Positions 6,643 through 14,202 of a stretch of DNA of 20,062 nucleotides are shown piece after piece. The stretch covers positions 1-20,062 of the forward strand of contig CABULU010000036.1 in NCBI GenBank assembly GCA_902492505.1, read 5' to 3'. This DNA comes from an uncultured Eubacteriales bacterium (GTDB taxonomy: Bacteria; Bacillota; Clostridia; Oscillospirales; QAKW01). The notes below the pieces were generated by a model. That model saw only the letters and a program-made list of their open reading frames with translations. It was not told the DNA's origin and ran no database searches. A program made the position numbers and the translations under genes. Position 1 is the stretch's first letter. Each line of letters starts with the position of its first letter.

Positions 6643-7650
6643 TTAAATAATTCCGAAGTAATAGCGTATTGTAAACTGAGCGCCGCCTTCGGGGTGATTT
6701 GACGCCTTAATAGTACCGTTTTGCTGAGCGATAATGCTGCGTGCCAGCGCAAGCCCGATGCCGACGCTTGTTTCGGTTGACGTCTTGCCCTTGTAAAACC
6801 GTTCAAACAGGCACGGTATATCGTCGGGGTCAAGCCCGACGCCGGTATCCCTTATTACGATTTCCGTAAAAATACTTGTCTGGCACGCAGTGACATATAT
6901 TTTACCGCCCTGCGGATTATGCTCCATGCAGTTTTTGAGAATATTGCTCACCGCTTCCGAGCTCCACGAAATATCACCGTAAAAGAATTCACCTTTTATA
7001 TCTGTAATAAGCTCCTGCGAGCGGACATCGAGCGACGCCTCAAGCGGCATAGAAGCTTTTTTTACAAGCTCGCGCACAGACACCTGCTTTTTCTCGAAAA
7101 ATGCGGTGCCTGCATCAATTTTTGACATTTTCAGCAGCGTTTCAATAAGCCAATCAATTCGGGAAAGCATGCTTTTCAAAGAGTAAACAAGCTCTGTGCG
7201 CCGGTCGTATGACAGCTCCTGTTCCCTGAGCATCGAGACCATAATGTTTATGGATGTGAGCGGCGTTCTCAGCTGATGAGATATATCCGCAATCGAGTCC
7301 GTAAGATATATTTTGTCTTTTTTTAGGCTGTCAGCCGCCTCTCGCAGACGGACCGTCATCTTTCGTATCTCACTTTGAAGCACTGACAGCTCACCCTCAC
7401 TGTAATCACATATCAGTCCGAAGTCCTCGCCGTGCAGCACGCGGTCGATGCTGTCGCTCATTTGTCGCAGCTGCTTGTAGCGCTCTGAGGTGAAGTAAAA
7501 ATAAATAACAAAGGAGGTTATGAACGACAGCAGCATAACAATAAACCCGTATATGCCGAAAAAGATAAACGCAAGAGCGCAAAACACTGCGCATACAAGG
7601 CTTAGCCATACGGTGGCTTTTCTTATTTCCGGATTTGAGAATAGTTTCAT
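6643..7650 (-). CDS. Sensor histidine kinase (two-TM, short-loop type)
   Basis: The 335-residue protein has two membrane segments (about 13-31 and 33-53) joined by only a few residues (FGIYGF), so it has practically no external sensor. This is the layout of intramembrane-sensing kinases. A cytoplasmic linker is followed by the H box DISHQLRTPLTS (His125), N box NILKNCMEHN, G1 DTGVGLD, F box FERFYKG and G2 GIGLALA. All catalytic motifs are present. ATG at 7650 overlaps the regulator's TGA as ATGA, showing translational coupling. BceS-like kinases usually work with an ABC transporter, but none is adjacent here. The DUF1287 gene follows instead. Confidence 0.95.
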   Translation of the reverse strand: MKLFSNPEIRKATVWLSLVCAVFCALAFIFFGIYGFIVMLLSFITSFVIYFYFTSERYKQLRQMSDSIDRVLHGEDFGLICDYSEGELSVLQSEIRKMTVRLREAADSLKKDKIYLTDSIADISHQLRTPLTSINIMVSMLREQELSYDRRTELVYSLKSMLSRIDWLIETLLKMSKIDAGTAFFEKKQVSVRELVKKASMPLEASLDVRSQELITDIKGEFFYGDISWSSEAVSNILKNCMEHNPQGGKIYVTACQTSIFTEIVIRDTGVGLDPDDIPCLFERFYKGKTSTETSVGIGLALARSIIAQQNGTIKASNHPEGGAQFTIRYYFGII

Positions 7651-8315
7651 AGTTCTATTTTGTAGCCGATGCCGCGCACTGTTTTTATAATATCGGGATT
7701 TTGCGGGTCGGTTTCTATTTTTTCACGCAGGCGTTTAATGTAAACTGTCAGTGTGTTGTCGTTTACAAAATCTCCCGTCACGTCCCAAATATCCTCGAGC
7801 AGCTTGGAACGAGACATGATAACGCCTCGGTTATTGAGCAGTACGAGCAGCAGCCTGTATTCGAGGGCAGACAGAAAAACATCAGTACCGCACCGCTCGA
7901 CAATGCCCTTGTCCGTATCCACCGTAACGTCTCCGAGCGTTATAACGGAGCGCATTTTCCCACAGCGTCGTAAAACGCTTCTTATCCGCGACACCAGCTC
8001 GCGTGGGCGAAACGGCTTTGCAATATAGTCGTCGGCGCCCATGTCAAGGCCCGTTACAACGCTGTATTCATCTCCCGAGGCTGTCAGAAAAATGACCGGC
8101 AGACCCTTTTCCTTTGCGCATGCGCAGACGGCAAAGCCGTTTCCCTCTTTCAGTGAAATATCGACAAGAAGAATATCAAAGCTAAGATCATTCATCATTG
8201 ATATAGCTTTTGACTGCCCGTCGGCATGTGACACAGAAAATCCCTCGTCGCTTAAAAATTCAGTAAGGCTTTTTATTATAACGGAGTCGTCCTCTACAAG
8301 AAGTATACTGTTCAT
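7647..8315 (-). CDS. OmpR/PhoB-family response regulator
   Basis: The 222-residue protein has a receiver domain (1-115) with acidic residues at 8-10, phospho-acceptor Asp52 (LLVDISL), the switch Thr in VIFLTAS and Lys in DDYIAKPF. A winged-helix DNA-binding domain follows (about 125-222), with EYRLLLVLLNNRG, NDNTLTVYIKRLREKI and the terminal TVRGIGYKIE. It is the first gene of an operon with the kinase and the DUF1287 protein, under its own promoter. Targets are unknown; cell-envelope genes are a reasonable guess from the third gene. Confidence 0.97.
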   Translation of the reverse strand: MNSILLVEDDSVIIKSLTEFLSDEGFSVSHADGQSKAISMMNDLSFDILLVDISLKEGNGFAVCACAKEKGLPVIFLTASGDEYSVVTGLDMGADDYIAKPFRPRELVSRIRSVLRRCGKMRSVITLGDVTVDTDKGIVERCGTDVFLSALEYRLLLVLLNNRGVIMSRSKLLEDIWDVTGDFVNDNTLTVYIKRLREKIETDPQNPDIIKTVRGIGYKIEL

Positions 8316-8344
8316 CAGGGTAACATCCTTTTCGTTTTTTTAAA

Positions 8345-8373
8345 ATTTTATCACATATATTTTTATTTTTCAA
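8345..8373 (-). promoter_or_regulatory. Sigma-A promoter of the two-component operon
   Basis: On the minus strand TTGAAA (8368-8373), 17 bases, TAAAAT (8345-8350). It lies between the terminator of the thiamine operon and the regulator start. Confidence 0.65.
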
Positions 8374-8392
8374 CGATATGACAAAAGCGTAA

Positions 8393-8423
8393 TAATAAAA
8401 GGCTTCCCCATTGGAAGCCTTTT
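8393..8423 (-). terminator. Terminator of the thiamine salvage operon
   Basis: AAAAGGCTTCC (8397-8407) pairs with GGAAGCCTTTT (8413-8423) around a CCATT loop. On the minus strand the stem ends TTTTATTATTA. It starts 8 bases after the thiN stop. Confidence 0.85.
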
Positions 8424-8430
8424 ATAGTTC

Positions 8431-9048
8431 TCATCTCACTTTTATAAGCAGAAGTCTGCCGTGTGCACAGCTTACACATGCCGGAATATTGCCGGATACT
8501 TCATTGCTTACTCCGTACTGATAATCGCATTGTATTTTTGCGTTGTAAAGTGGGTACTTTGCCCCCGTAATGGTTACTCCGCGTGCCTCGCCGCCGATGC
8601 TTAAAAGTGAAAAGTACGAAAAGGAGCTATCAACATATTTTTCTGTTTTGCCTACGATTTCCATTTCCGAAAAATCGTCAACAAGTACGGCATGCTTGCC
8701 TTTCTCAAATAAAAAGAGCAGTATTGAGACGTTGCAAAGAGTATGGTCCAGCCGCCCGCCGGCGGCACCTAAAAGCACAAATTCGTCATATCCGCGCTCT
8801 ATCGCGGCTTTTGCTGCAAAAAACGTGTCGGTGTCGTCCTTTTCACATGGCAGAGTAATAGTCTTAATATCCGTATCGGGGAAGGGATGGGAATCAAAAT
8901 CGCCAACGATTAACGAAGGTGTTATTTTAAGCTTCTCTGCATGATAAAGTCCGCTGTCACAGCATATTATAAAATCATTGTTATTTATATATCTGCGCGC
9001 CGTCTCGTAATCTGAAATTGGAGCGCCGCCTATGATTACACATTTCAT
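8431..9048 (-). CDS. thiN: Thiamine pyrophosphokinase
   Basis: The 205-residue protein converts thiamine plus ATP to thiamine pyrophosphate. It shows the TPK pattern: DSGLYHAEKLKITPSLIVGDFDS, EKDDTDTFFAAKAAIERG and GAAGGRLDHTLCN, then the smaller C-terminal thiamine-binding half. The start is ATG at 9048, overlapping the cytX stop as ATGA. A longer reading from 9087 would only add cytX-overlapping residues. It is the last gene of the operon. Because ThiN acts on unphosphorylated thiamine, the thiamine phosphate made by ThiE must first lose its phosphate, unless a ThiL exists elsewhere. Confidence 0.95.
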   Translation of the reverse strand: MKCVIIGGAPISDYETARRYINNNDFIICCDSGLYHAEKLKITPSLIVGDFDSHPFPDTDIKTITLPCEKDDTDTFFAAKAAIERGYDEFVLLGAAGGRLDHTLCNVSILLFLFEKGKHAVLVDDFSEMEIVGKTEKYVDSSFSYFSLLSIGGEARGVTITGAKYPLYNAKIQCDYQYGVSNEVSGNIPACVSCAHGRLLLIKVR

Positions 9049-10247
9049 TTTGAACTTTTCTTTCTTATAATACCGACGATAAGGCACAGCACAAACGTGA
9101 TTGCCATCGCAGGGATTGTGCTGCCCGTTATAAGGTCAATGCGCATAAACAGACGGTAGCACACAAATCCTGCAAACCAGACGATTAAGTTTGCAATATC
9201 TATGCCTGAATTAAAGCTGTTCCGTTTTAATATAAAGAAATCGGCTATAAGAACAGCAATCATAGGTGCGAAAACCGAGCCGATAAAGTAAAGAAAGCCC
9301 GTGATATCGTCCATGGGAAAGATGATTGCAAGAATTGTACCGATACCTGTGACCGCAATTGCAAACCACCGGTCGCTGATTTTTTTACTGAGCGATACGG
9401 CGGAAACTCCTGCGGAAAATGCGTCGAGGTAAGTAGTTGTAACCGTTGAAAATATAATTATTACAAGCCCAGCTATACCAAGCCCCGCACTGAGCATAAT
9501 CTGCGCGATGTCCGAGCTGCCGGCAAGCGCCGCGGCGCCCATACCGATAAAGTACATCCAACAGCTGATTATGCTGTATGTTACGGCACTTACAGCTGAT
9601 GCCTTTACAGGCTCTTTTGCTTTGCTCGTATAATCGCTTATCAGTGGCAGCCATGAAAGCGGCATAGCTATTGCAAGCTCGACTGCCGCGCCAAACGAAA
9701 TACCATCGGAAGTGCCCCAGCTTCCGTTTCCGTCAAAGAATATTACTTTGCAGAGAATAAGTGTTAAAAGGAACAAAAGCGCCATTGCGGCTGTATTCAG
9801 CTTTTCAAGGCTTTTAATTCCGACAAATATCCAAAGTGCGATAAGTATACCGATGACAAGGCACCAAATCCAGCTGCCGATGTCAAAAATGCCGTTTGCG
9901 GCAAGTGCGCCGTCATAAATCATAATTGCCGTCCAGCCTACAAGCTGTGTAATATTCAGCACGCAGAAAAGAAGACTGCCGTATTTTCCGAACGAAAGTT
10001 TTACTGTTTCCATAGAACTTTTGCGGGTTTTGGCTCCGATGACCCCTGCCAGAAACATCAGCAGACCGCCTATAAGATGTCCTGCTAAAATGGCAAGAGC
10101 GCCGCGGACAAGTCCGAGCGTTGCAAAGCTTGTTCCAGAAAGGATTTCGGCAAGCGATACCCCGGCGCCGAACCAGATAAGACCGTTGGCAAAAAGTGAA
10201 GTGCCGCTTTCGGCGGCAATGGTTTCTTGATTGTTTGTTTTATTCAC
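9045..10247 (-). CDS. cytX: Hydroxymethylpyrimidine transporter, CytX type
   Basis: The 400-residue protein has about twelve hydrophobic segments and belongs to the NCS1 (cytosine/purine/thiamine) permease family. Family features are NGLIWFGAGVSLAEILSGTSFA at the first segment and PLSWLPLISDYTSKAK in the middle. CytX is the NCS1 branch linked to thiamine genes and is thought to import the HMP pyrimidine. I choose GTG at 10247. It lies 1 base after the thiD stop and is preceded by GGGGGAA at 8-base spacing, whereas the longer TTG start at 10304 would lie inside thiD. It stops four bases into thiN. Confidence 0.92.
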   Translation of the reverse strand: MNKTNNQETIAAESGTSLFANGLIWFGAGVSLAEILSGTSFATLGLVRGALAILAGHLIGGLLMFLAGVIGAKTRKSSMETVKLSFGKYGSLLFCVLNITQLVGWTAIMIYDGALAANGIFDIGSWIWCLVIGILIALWIFVGIKSLEKLNTAAMALLFLLTLILCKVIFFDGNGSWGTSDGISFGAAVELAIAMPLSWLPLISDYTSKAKEPVKASAVSAVTYSIISCWMYFIGMGAAALAGSSDIAQIMLSAGLGIAGLVIIIFSTVTTTYLDAFSAGVSAVSLSKKISDRWFAIAVTGIGTILAIIFPMDDITGFLYFIGSVFAPMIAVLIADFFILKRNSFNSGIDIANLIVWFAGFVCYRLFMRIDLITGSTIPAMAITFVLCLIVGIIRKKSSK

Positions 10248-10248
10248 T

Positions 10249-11040
10249 TTAATATTCCCCCCTGATATCAAAAGCATGATTGAGCGGACCTGACCCATGT
10301 CCAAGATTTAAGCCTGACTCAAGCGCGCCCGAAATGTAGCGTTTTGCATGTTCTACCGCGTGTTTGAGCTCCATACCCTTTGCAAGATTTGAGGCGACGG
10401 CGCTGGAGAGTGTGCAGCCCGTGCCGTGAGTGTTGGGGTTGTCAATCCGCCTGCCGTGGAGCCATTGTACAAAACCGTCGTCGACAAGCAGGTCGGACGC
10501 GTCGTTTACGCTGTGTCCGCCTTTCAGCAGAACAGCGCATCCGTATTTTTCGCTTATTGTCTTAGCGGCCGCTTCCATATCATGCTCGTTTTTGATTTTT
10601 TGTCCGCAAAGCACCTGCGCTTCGGGAATGTTGGGGGTGATAACAGTGCTTATCGGAAACAGCTTGTCTGTCAGTGCAAAGACTGCGCCGTCGTCTATAA
10701 GCCGCGCTCCGCTGGTTGCGACCATTACAGGGTCAACAACGATATTTTTCGCGCCGTATTGTTTGAGCTTTTGCGATGTGACATCAATAAGTCCGGCGTT
10801 TGACATCATGCCGATTTTTACTGCGTCCGGAAAAATGTCGGTAAAAATACTGTCGAGCTGAAGCCCTAAGAATTCGGGACTTACATTAAAAATTCCCTGA
10901 ACGCCGGTTGTGTTCTGAGCGGTAAGAGCCGCAATCGCACTCATGGCGTAAACACCGTTGGCGGTCATGGTCTTGATGTCAGCTTGTATTCCGGCGCCTC
11001 CGCAGGAATCGCTCCCCGCGATTGTTAATGCTGTTTTCAT
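10249..11040 (-). CDS. thiD: Hydroxymethylpyrimidine / phosphomethylpyrimidine kinase
   Basis: The 263-residue ribokinase-fold enzyme phosphorylates HMP to HMP-P and then HMP-PP. It shows IAGSDSCGGAGIQADIKT at the N-terminus, QNTTGVQG, the VVDPVMVATSGARLI segment, LLKGGH and the anion-hole motif NTHGTGCTLSSA. Length and order of motifs are normal. The start is ATG at 11040 behind GAGGAAAAG. It supplies the pyrimidine half to ThiE, and CytX immediately downstream supplies its substrate. Confidence 0.97.
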   Translation of the reverse strand: MKTALTIAGSDSCGGAGIQADIKTMTANGVYAMSAIAALTAQNTTGVQGIFNVSPEFLGLQLDSIFTDIFPDAVKIGMMSNAGLIDVTSQKLKQYGAKNIVVDPVMVATSGARLIDDGAVFALTDKLFPISTVITPNIPEAQVLCGQKIKNEHDMEAAAKTISEKYGCAVLLKGGHSVNDASDLLVDDGFVQWLHGRRIDNPNTHGTGCTLSSAVASNLAKGMELKHAVEHAKRYISGALESGLNLGHGSGPLNHAFDIRGEY

Positions 11041-11067
11041 ATTCTTTTCCTCACATTAATTTTATAT

Positions 11068-11100
11068 AGCGGCAAAAGGTGGTGCCCCCGGTCTGCCGCT
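11068..11100 (-). other. Intercistronic hairpin in the thiamine operon
   Basis: AGCGGCA (11068-11074) and TGCCGCT (11094-11100) form a 7-bp stem around a GC-rich loop, between the HAD gene and thiD. No U-run follows on the minus strand, so it is more likely an mRNA processing or stability element than a terminator. Confidence 0.35.
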
Positions 11101-11119
11101 TTGATTTTATGTAACCGGC

Positions 11120-11782
11120 TTATACCGGCTGCAAACAAATGTTTTTTATATCGTTGACTATACCGTCTGTATTATTTAGTGACATATAATACAAATCGGA
11201 TACATCTTTTACGTCTCCCTGATACGTTCTTGTGATATCGTCTCGCACGCCGATTATTTTAAGTCCTGCGCTTTTTGCGCCCTTTGCCGACGAGAGGGTA
11301 TCCTCGGCAATACAGCACTCGTCTGTTTTAACGCCGATATCGCCGGCGATTTTGTAAAAAATATCGGGCTTTGATTTTGCGATGTTGCAGTAATGAAAAT
11401 CAAAAAGCTCCCACATTGAAAGACGGGACAGAACAGGCTTTGCAATATCTTCGCCGGAAGCTGTTGCAAGCACCAGTATAAAGCCCGCATTTTTCAACGC
11501 TGTAAGCAGCTCACGCGCTCCTGATTTTTGCCCGACGGCAGCGTAAAGCCTTGTCATCTGATTGTTTATATCTGCCAGTATATTGTCAAACGTCGTATCG
11601 ATGGAATATGTCTTTTTGATATAATCTATAAACTGCGTCATATTCATGTGAAAAATTTTATCGTCAAGATCACGTTCGGGCACAAGTCCGAGTGAACGCA
11701 CGTATGTGCTGCCTGCGTATTTCCACACTCCCATTGAATCGACTATTGTTCCGTCCATATCAAAAAGTACCGCTTTTATCAT
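11120..11782 (-). CDS. HAD-superfamily phosphatase in thiamine operon (candidate thiamine-phosphate phosphatase)
   Basis: The 220-residue protein is a HAD hydrolase of the beta-phosphoglucomutase-like type. Motif I is FDMDGTIVDSMG (both Asp present), motif II LVLATASG, the motif III Lys lies in KSKPDIFYKIA, and motif IV is AEDTLSSAKGAKSAGL with a helical cap domain between I and II. ATG at 11782 follows AAGGGG. It lies 23 bases after thiE and 79 before thiD, on the same strand and under the same riboswitch. ThiE yields thiamine phosphate and ThiN needs free thiamine, so removal of the phosphate from TMP is the role that fits. This is inferred from context; HAD substrate cannot be read from motifs. 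Confidence 0.88.
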   Translation of the reverse strand: MIKAVLFDMDGTIVDSMGVWKYAGSTYVRSLGLVPERDLDDKIFHMNMTQFIDYIKKTYSIDTTFDNILADINNQMTRLYAAVGQKSGARELLTALKNAGFILVLATASGEDIAKPVLSRLSMWELFDFHYCNIAKSKPDIFYKIAGDIGVKTDECCIAEDTLSSAKGAKSAGLKIIGVRDDITRTYQGDVKDVSDLYYMSLNNTDGIVNDIKNICLQPV

Positions 11783-11805
11783 TTATATTTCCCCTTGAAA
11801 TCATG

Positions 11806-12432
11806 TCACAGCTGCTTTGCAAGCTTTGTCAACTCCCTTGCGGCGCTTTCTATGTCGCTTGCGGCGAATATCGCACTTACGACTGCAACCCCGCTGATGC
11901 CACTTCCGGCAAGCTGAAGAATATTATCGCATGTAATGCCGCCGATTGCAACAACCGGTATTGAAACGCAGCTGCATATTGCACGCAGGGTATCAAGCGA
12001 CACCGCGTCCGCGTCTGATTTTGTGCCGGTCGGGAAAACAGCTCCAACTCCTATGTAGTCCGCGCCTGCCGCCTGCGCGGCGACCGCTTGCTCCACCGTA
12101 GACGCCGAGACTCCGATTATTTTATAATCGCCCAGCTTCCTGCGGGCGCTGACAGCGTCCTCGTCGCTCTGCCCGACATGCACGCCGTGCGCGCCGCATT
12201 GCAGTGCAAGGTCAACGTCGTCGTTAATTATAAAGGTAACGCCGTAACGGTCGCAGAGTGCTTTAAGCTCCCGGGCCTCGCTCAGAAAAAGCTCTCGGTC
12301 TATGTGTTTTTCCCGCAGCTGAAGCATTGTTGCGCCGCCCTTGAGTGCAAGCTCGGCGTCATGCGCAAGCGTTTTTCCGTTAAGCCATGCACGGTCTGTA
12401 ACGGCATACAGCAAAAGGTCATCTGATTTCAT
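11806..12432 (-). CDS. thiE: Thiamine-phosphate synthase
   Basis: The 208-residue TIM-barrel enzyme joins HMP-PP and thiazole phosphate to thiamine monophosphate. Motifs in order are VTDRAWL, MLQLREKH, FIINDDVDLALQCGAHGVHVGQ, IIGVSAST, ADYIGVGAVFPTGTK, IPVVAIGGI and GVAVVSAIF. I choose ATG at 12432. AGAGG then stands at good spacing, while the GTG at 12441 would lie directly on that site. The gene overlaps the end of thiM by 14 bases, showing translational coupling. Confidence 0.96.
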   Translation of the reverse strand: MKSDDLLLYAVTDRAWLNGKTLAHDAELALKGGATMLQLREKHIDRELFLSEARELKALCDRYGVTFIINDDVDLALQCGAHGVHVGQSDEDAVSARRKLGDYKIIGVSASTVEQAVAAQAAGADYIGVGAVFPTGTKSDADAVSLDTLRAICSCVSIPVVAIGGITCDNILQLAGSGISGVAVVSAIFAASDIESAARELTKLAKQL

Positions 12433-13237
12433 ACTTTGCACCCTCTTTAAGTTTGTCTCCCGTCATATTGTAAAGTCCGTCGATAATGTATCCGCGCAGC
12501 GCGCAGTTGCCGTCATTTTCTGCCATGCGCGACACCCCGAGCTGACCGGCATATCCCATCGCGCAGACTGCCGCGGCAACAGCCGTACATTTGTCTTCCG
12601 GGTTGGCGGCGGCAAACGCAGCGGTGACGGCGGAAAGCTGGCACCCGGTGCCGGTAATACGGCTCATCTGCGCGGCTCCGTTTGTAATGACGTAGCATCT
12701 GTCGCCGTCGCTTACAAGGTCAATTTTTCCCGTGATGGCAACAACCGCGCCGCAGCTTTTTGCAAAATCCTTTACAAAAAGCACCGATGCGTCAAGGTTT
12801 TGCTCGGTGACCGTATCGCTTTCGGCGGCGTCAACCCCGGATGTAAATCCGCTGCCATGCGCAAGCGTTTTGATTTCCGAGATGTTTCCGCGGATGATGT
12901 CGGGTTTTATTTTTTTCAGAAGTTCAAGCGCAGTCTCGGTCCGAAGAGGGGATGCGCCCGCGCCAACCGGGTCTAAAACCACGGTGTGACCGAGTTTCTT
13001 TGCGGTCTGCCCCGCATTGAACATGGCGGGTATCGTGCGCTCGTTCAGCGTGCCGATGTTAATAACAAGCGCTGAACAAATTGAGGTTATGTCGGAAGTT
13101 TCGCGGATATCATCTGCCATTATTGGCGAGGCGCCGATTGCCAAAACAGCGTTTGCAACGTCGTTTACGGTCACATAATTTGTAATGCAGTGAATCAGCG
13201 GGCATGTTTTTCTTACGTTTTCAAGACTTTGTTTCAT
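12419..13237 (-). CDS. thiM: Hydroxyethylthiazole kinase
   Basis: The 272-residue ribokinase-fold enzyme salvages the thiazole moiety by phosphorylating it. Family segments are CPLIHCITNYVTVNDVAN, GASPIMADD, VINIGTL, VVLDPVGAGASPLR, IRGNISEI, VAITGKIDLVSDG and RITGTGCQLSA with the catalytic Cys in GTGC. ATG at 13237 follows AAAGGA, which stands right after the riboswitch terminator. As the first gene of the operon it is directly controlled by TPP. No thiC or thiG is present in the window, so this cluster is salvage only. Confidence 0.97.
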   Translation of the reverse strand: MKQSLENVRKTCPLIHCITNYVTVNDVANAVLAIGASPIMADDIRETSDITSICSALVINIGTLNERTIPAMFNAGQTAKKLGHTVVLDPVGAGASPLRTETALELLKKIKPDIIRGNISEIKTLAHGSGFTSGVDAAESDTVTEQNLDASVLFVKDFAKSCGAVVAITGKIDLVSDGDRCYVITNGAAQMSRITGTGCQLSAVTAAFAAANPEDKCTAVAAAVCAMGYAGQLGVSRMAENDGNCALRGYIIDGLYNMTGDKLKEGAKYEIR

Positions 13238-13255
13238 TTTGTTTTCCTTTCATAT

Positions 13256-13287
13256 AAAAAGCGCGGTGCCAACAAAAGACACCGCGC
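13256..13287 (-). terminator. Riboswitch-controlled terminator before thiM
   Basis: On the minus strand GCGCGGTG (13287-13280) and CACCGCGC (13268-13261) form an 8-bp GC-rich stem, followed by TTTTT (13260-13256) and then the thiM ribosome binding site. Confidence 0.92.
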
Positions 13288-13305
13288 CCTGAAAACGCGT
13301 TGATA

Positions 13306-13390
13306 TATGTCCCTACGTTGGCATTATCCAAATCAGGTAAGGTCAGGGCGATACAGCCCACTCTCAGCAAGGTTTAACCAAGCTCCCTTT
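13306..13390 (-). promoter_or_regulatory. TPP riboswitch (THI box)
   Basis: Read on the minus strand, the conserved thi-box parts appear in order: GGGAGC, a short stem-loop, GCTGAGAG (13368-13361), the GGGC/GCCC stem, CCCTGACC, ACCTGATTTGGATAATGCCA and GCGTAGGGA (13317-13309). These match the aptamer core that binds thiamine pyrophosphate. Together with the terminator just downstream, ligand binding should stop transcription of the whole thiM-to-thiN operon. The CGCCCTG segment (13350-13344) can pair with CAGGGCG (13291-13285), which covers the base of the terminator, and so provides an antiterminator. Confidence 0.96.
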
Positions 13391-13400
13391 TTTCGATATG

Positions 13401-13429
13401 ATTATACAACCGCCGTGTTTGGTTGTCAA
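13401..13429 (-). promoter_or_regulatory. Consensus sigma-A promoter of the thiamine operon
   Basis: On the minus strand a perfect TTGACA (13429-13424), 17 bases, and a perfect TATAAT (13406-13401). Transcription would start near 13394, just before the riboswitch. A full-strength promoter fits control by the riboswitch alone. Confidence 0.92.
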
Positions 13430-13440
13430 GCTAAAATTGT

Positions 13441-14103
13441 TTACAGCCGCCAGTCCATATCCATACCGTTTTGCCTTAAAAACTCGGCTGCCTTTGAAAA
13501 ATGACGGCAACCGAAAAATCCGTTGTACGCCGACAGCGGCGAAGGATGCGCACATTCCAAGATAAGTTGGGCTGGGTTGGTGATAAGCCGTGCTTTTTCC
13601 CGCGCGGGGCGGCCCCAAAGCATGAAGACCATTGGCTTTTCCCGCTCATTTAAAAGCTCGATTATCCGGTCTGTGAGTTTTTCCCACCCACGATTTCTGT
13701 GGGAGCCCGCCTGTCCTGCGCGCACTGTCAGCACGGTGTTGAGCAGCAAAACGCCGTTTTGCGCCCAGCGGGTGAGGTTGCCGCTGACCGGCGGGTCAAT
13801 GTCAAGGTCGCTTTTAAGCTCTTTAAAAATATTTACAAGCGAGGGCGGCGGTTCCACGCCGTCCTTAACCGAAAAGCACATGCCGTGCGCCTGACCCGGA
13901 CCGTGATAAGGGTCTTGTCCGAGCAGCACCACACGCACGCTGTCATAGTCTGTCATGCGCAGCGCGTTGAAAATGTCGTTCATATGCGGATATATTGTAT
14001 AGTGCGAATATTCGTATTTCAAAAACTGCCGCAGATTTTTATAGTATTCCGATTCAAACTGATCTGCCAAAAGCTTGTCCCAGCTGTTGCCTATATTTAC
14101 CAT
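13441..14103 (-). CDS. ung: Uracil-DNA glycosylase (family 1)
   Basis: The 220-residue enzyme removes uracil from DNA and starts base excision repair. All family-1 motifs are present: VVLLGQDPYHGPGQAHGM with the water-activating Asp, GVLLLNTVLTVRAG, FMLWGRPAREK and the HPSPLSAYNGFFGCRHF loop with the catalytic His and the DNA-intercalating segment. Length is normal for Ung. ATG at 14103 follows GGAGG. The gene is monocistronic and divergent from galM. No U-tailed hairpin was seen between its stop and the thiamine promoter 12 bases beyond. Confidence 0.98.
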   Translation of the reverse strand: MVNIGNSWDKLLADQFESEYYKNLRQFLKYEYSHYTIYPHMNDIFNALRMTDYDSVRVVLLGQDPYHGPGQAHGMCFSVKDGVEPPPSLVNIFKELKSDLDIDPPVSGNLTRWAQNGVLLLNTVLTVRAGQAGSHRNRGWEKLTDRIIELLNEREKPMVFMLWGRPAREKARLITNPAQLILECAHPSPLSAYNGFFGCRHFSKAAEFLRQNGMDMDWRL

Positions 14104-14126
14104 ATCATTATCCTCCGTACAGTAAA

Positions 14127-14155
14127 ATTATAGCAATAAAGTGTTGACAAAACAA
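14127..14155 (-). promoter_or_regulatory. Sigma-A promoter of ung
   Basis: On the minus strand TTGTTT (14155-14150), 17 bases, TATAAT (14132-14127). The -35 box touches the -35 box of the opposing galM promoter. Confidence 0.6.
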
Positions 14156-14172
14156 GACTTATTCTACATAAT
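14144..14172 (+). promoter_or_regulatory. Sigma-A promoter of galM
   Basis: TTGACA (14144-14149), 17 bases, CATAAT (14167-14172). A leader of about 25 bases with GGAGGT precedes ATG at 14203. Confidence 0.7.
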
Positions 14173-14202
14173 TATAGTAAATAAGCTGCGGAGGTAACAG
14201 GA

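Noticed and set aside
9045..10304. A longer CytX starting at TTG 10304.
   Set aside because: It would overlap the end of thiD by more than 50 bases. The GTG at 10247 has the better ribosome binding site and gives the normal N-terminus.
11120..11782. Calling the HAD protein a beta-phosphoglucomutase.
   Set aside because: It has the general fold motifs only. The neighbourhood is thiamine metabolism, not maltose or trehalose use.
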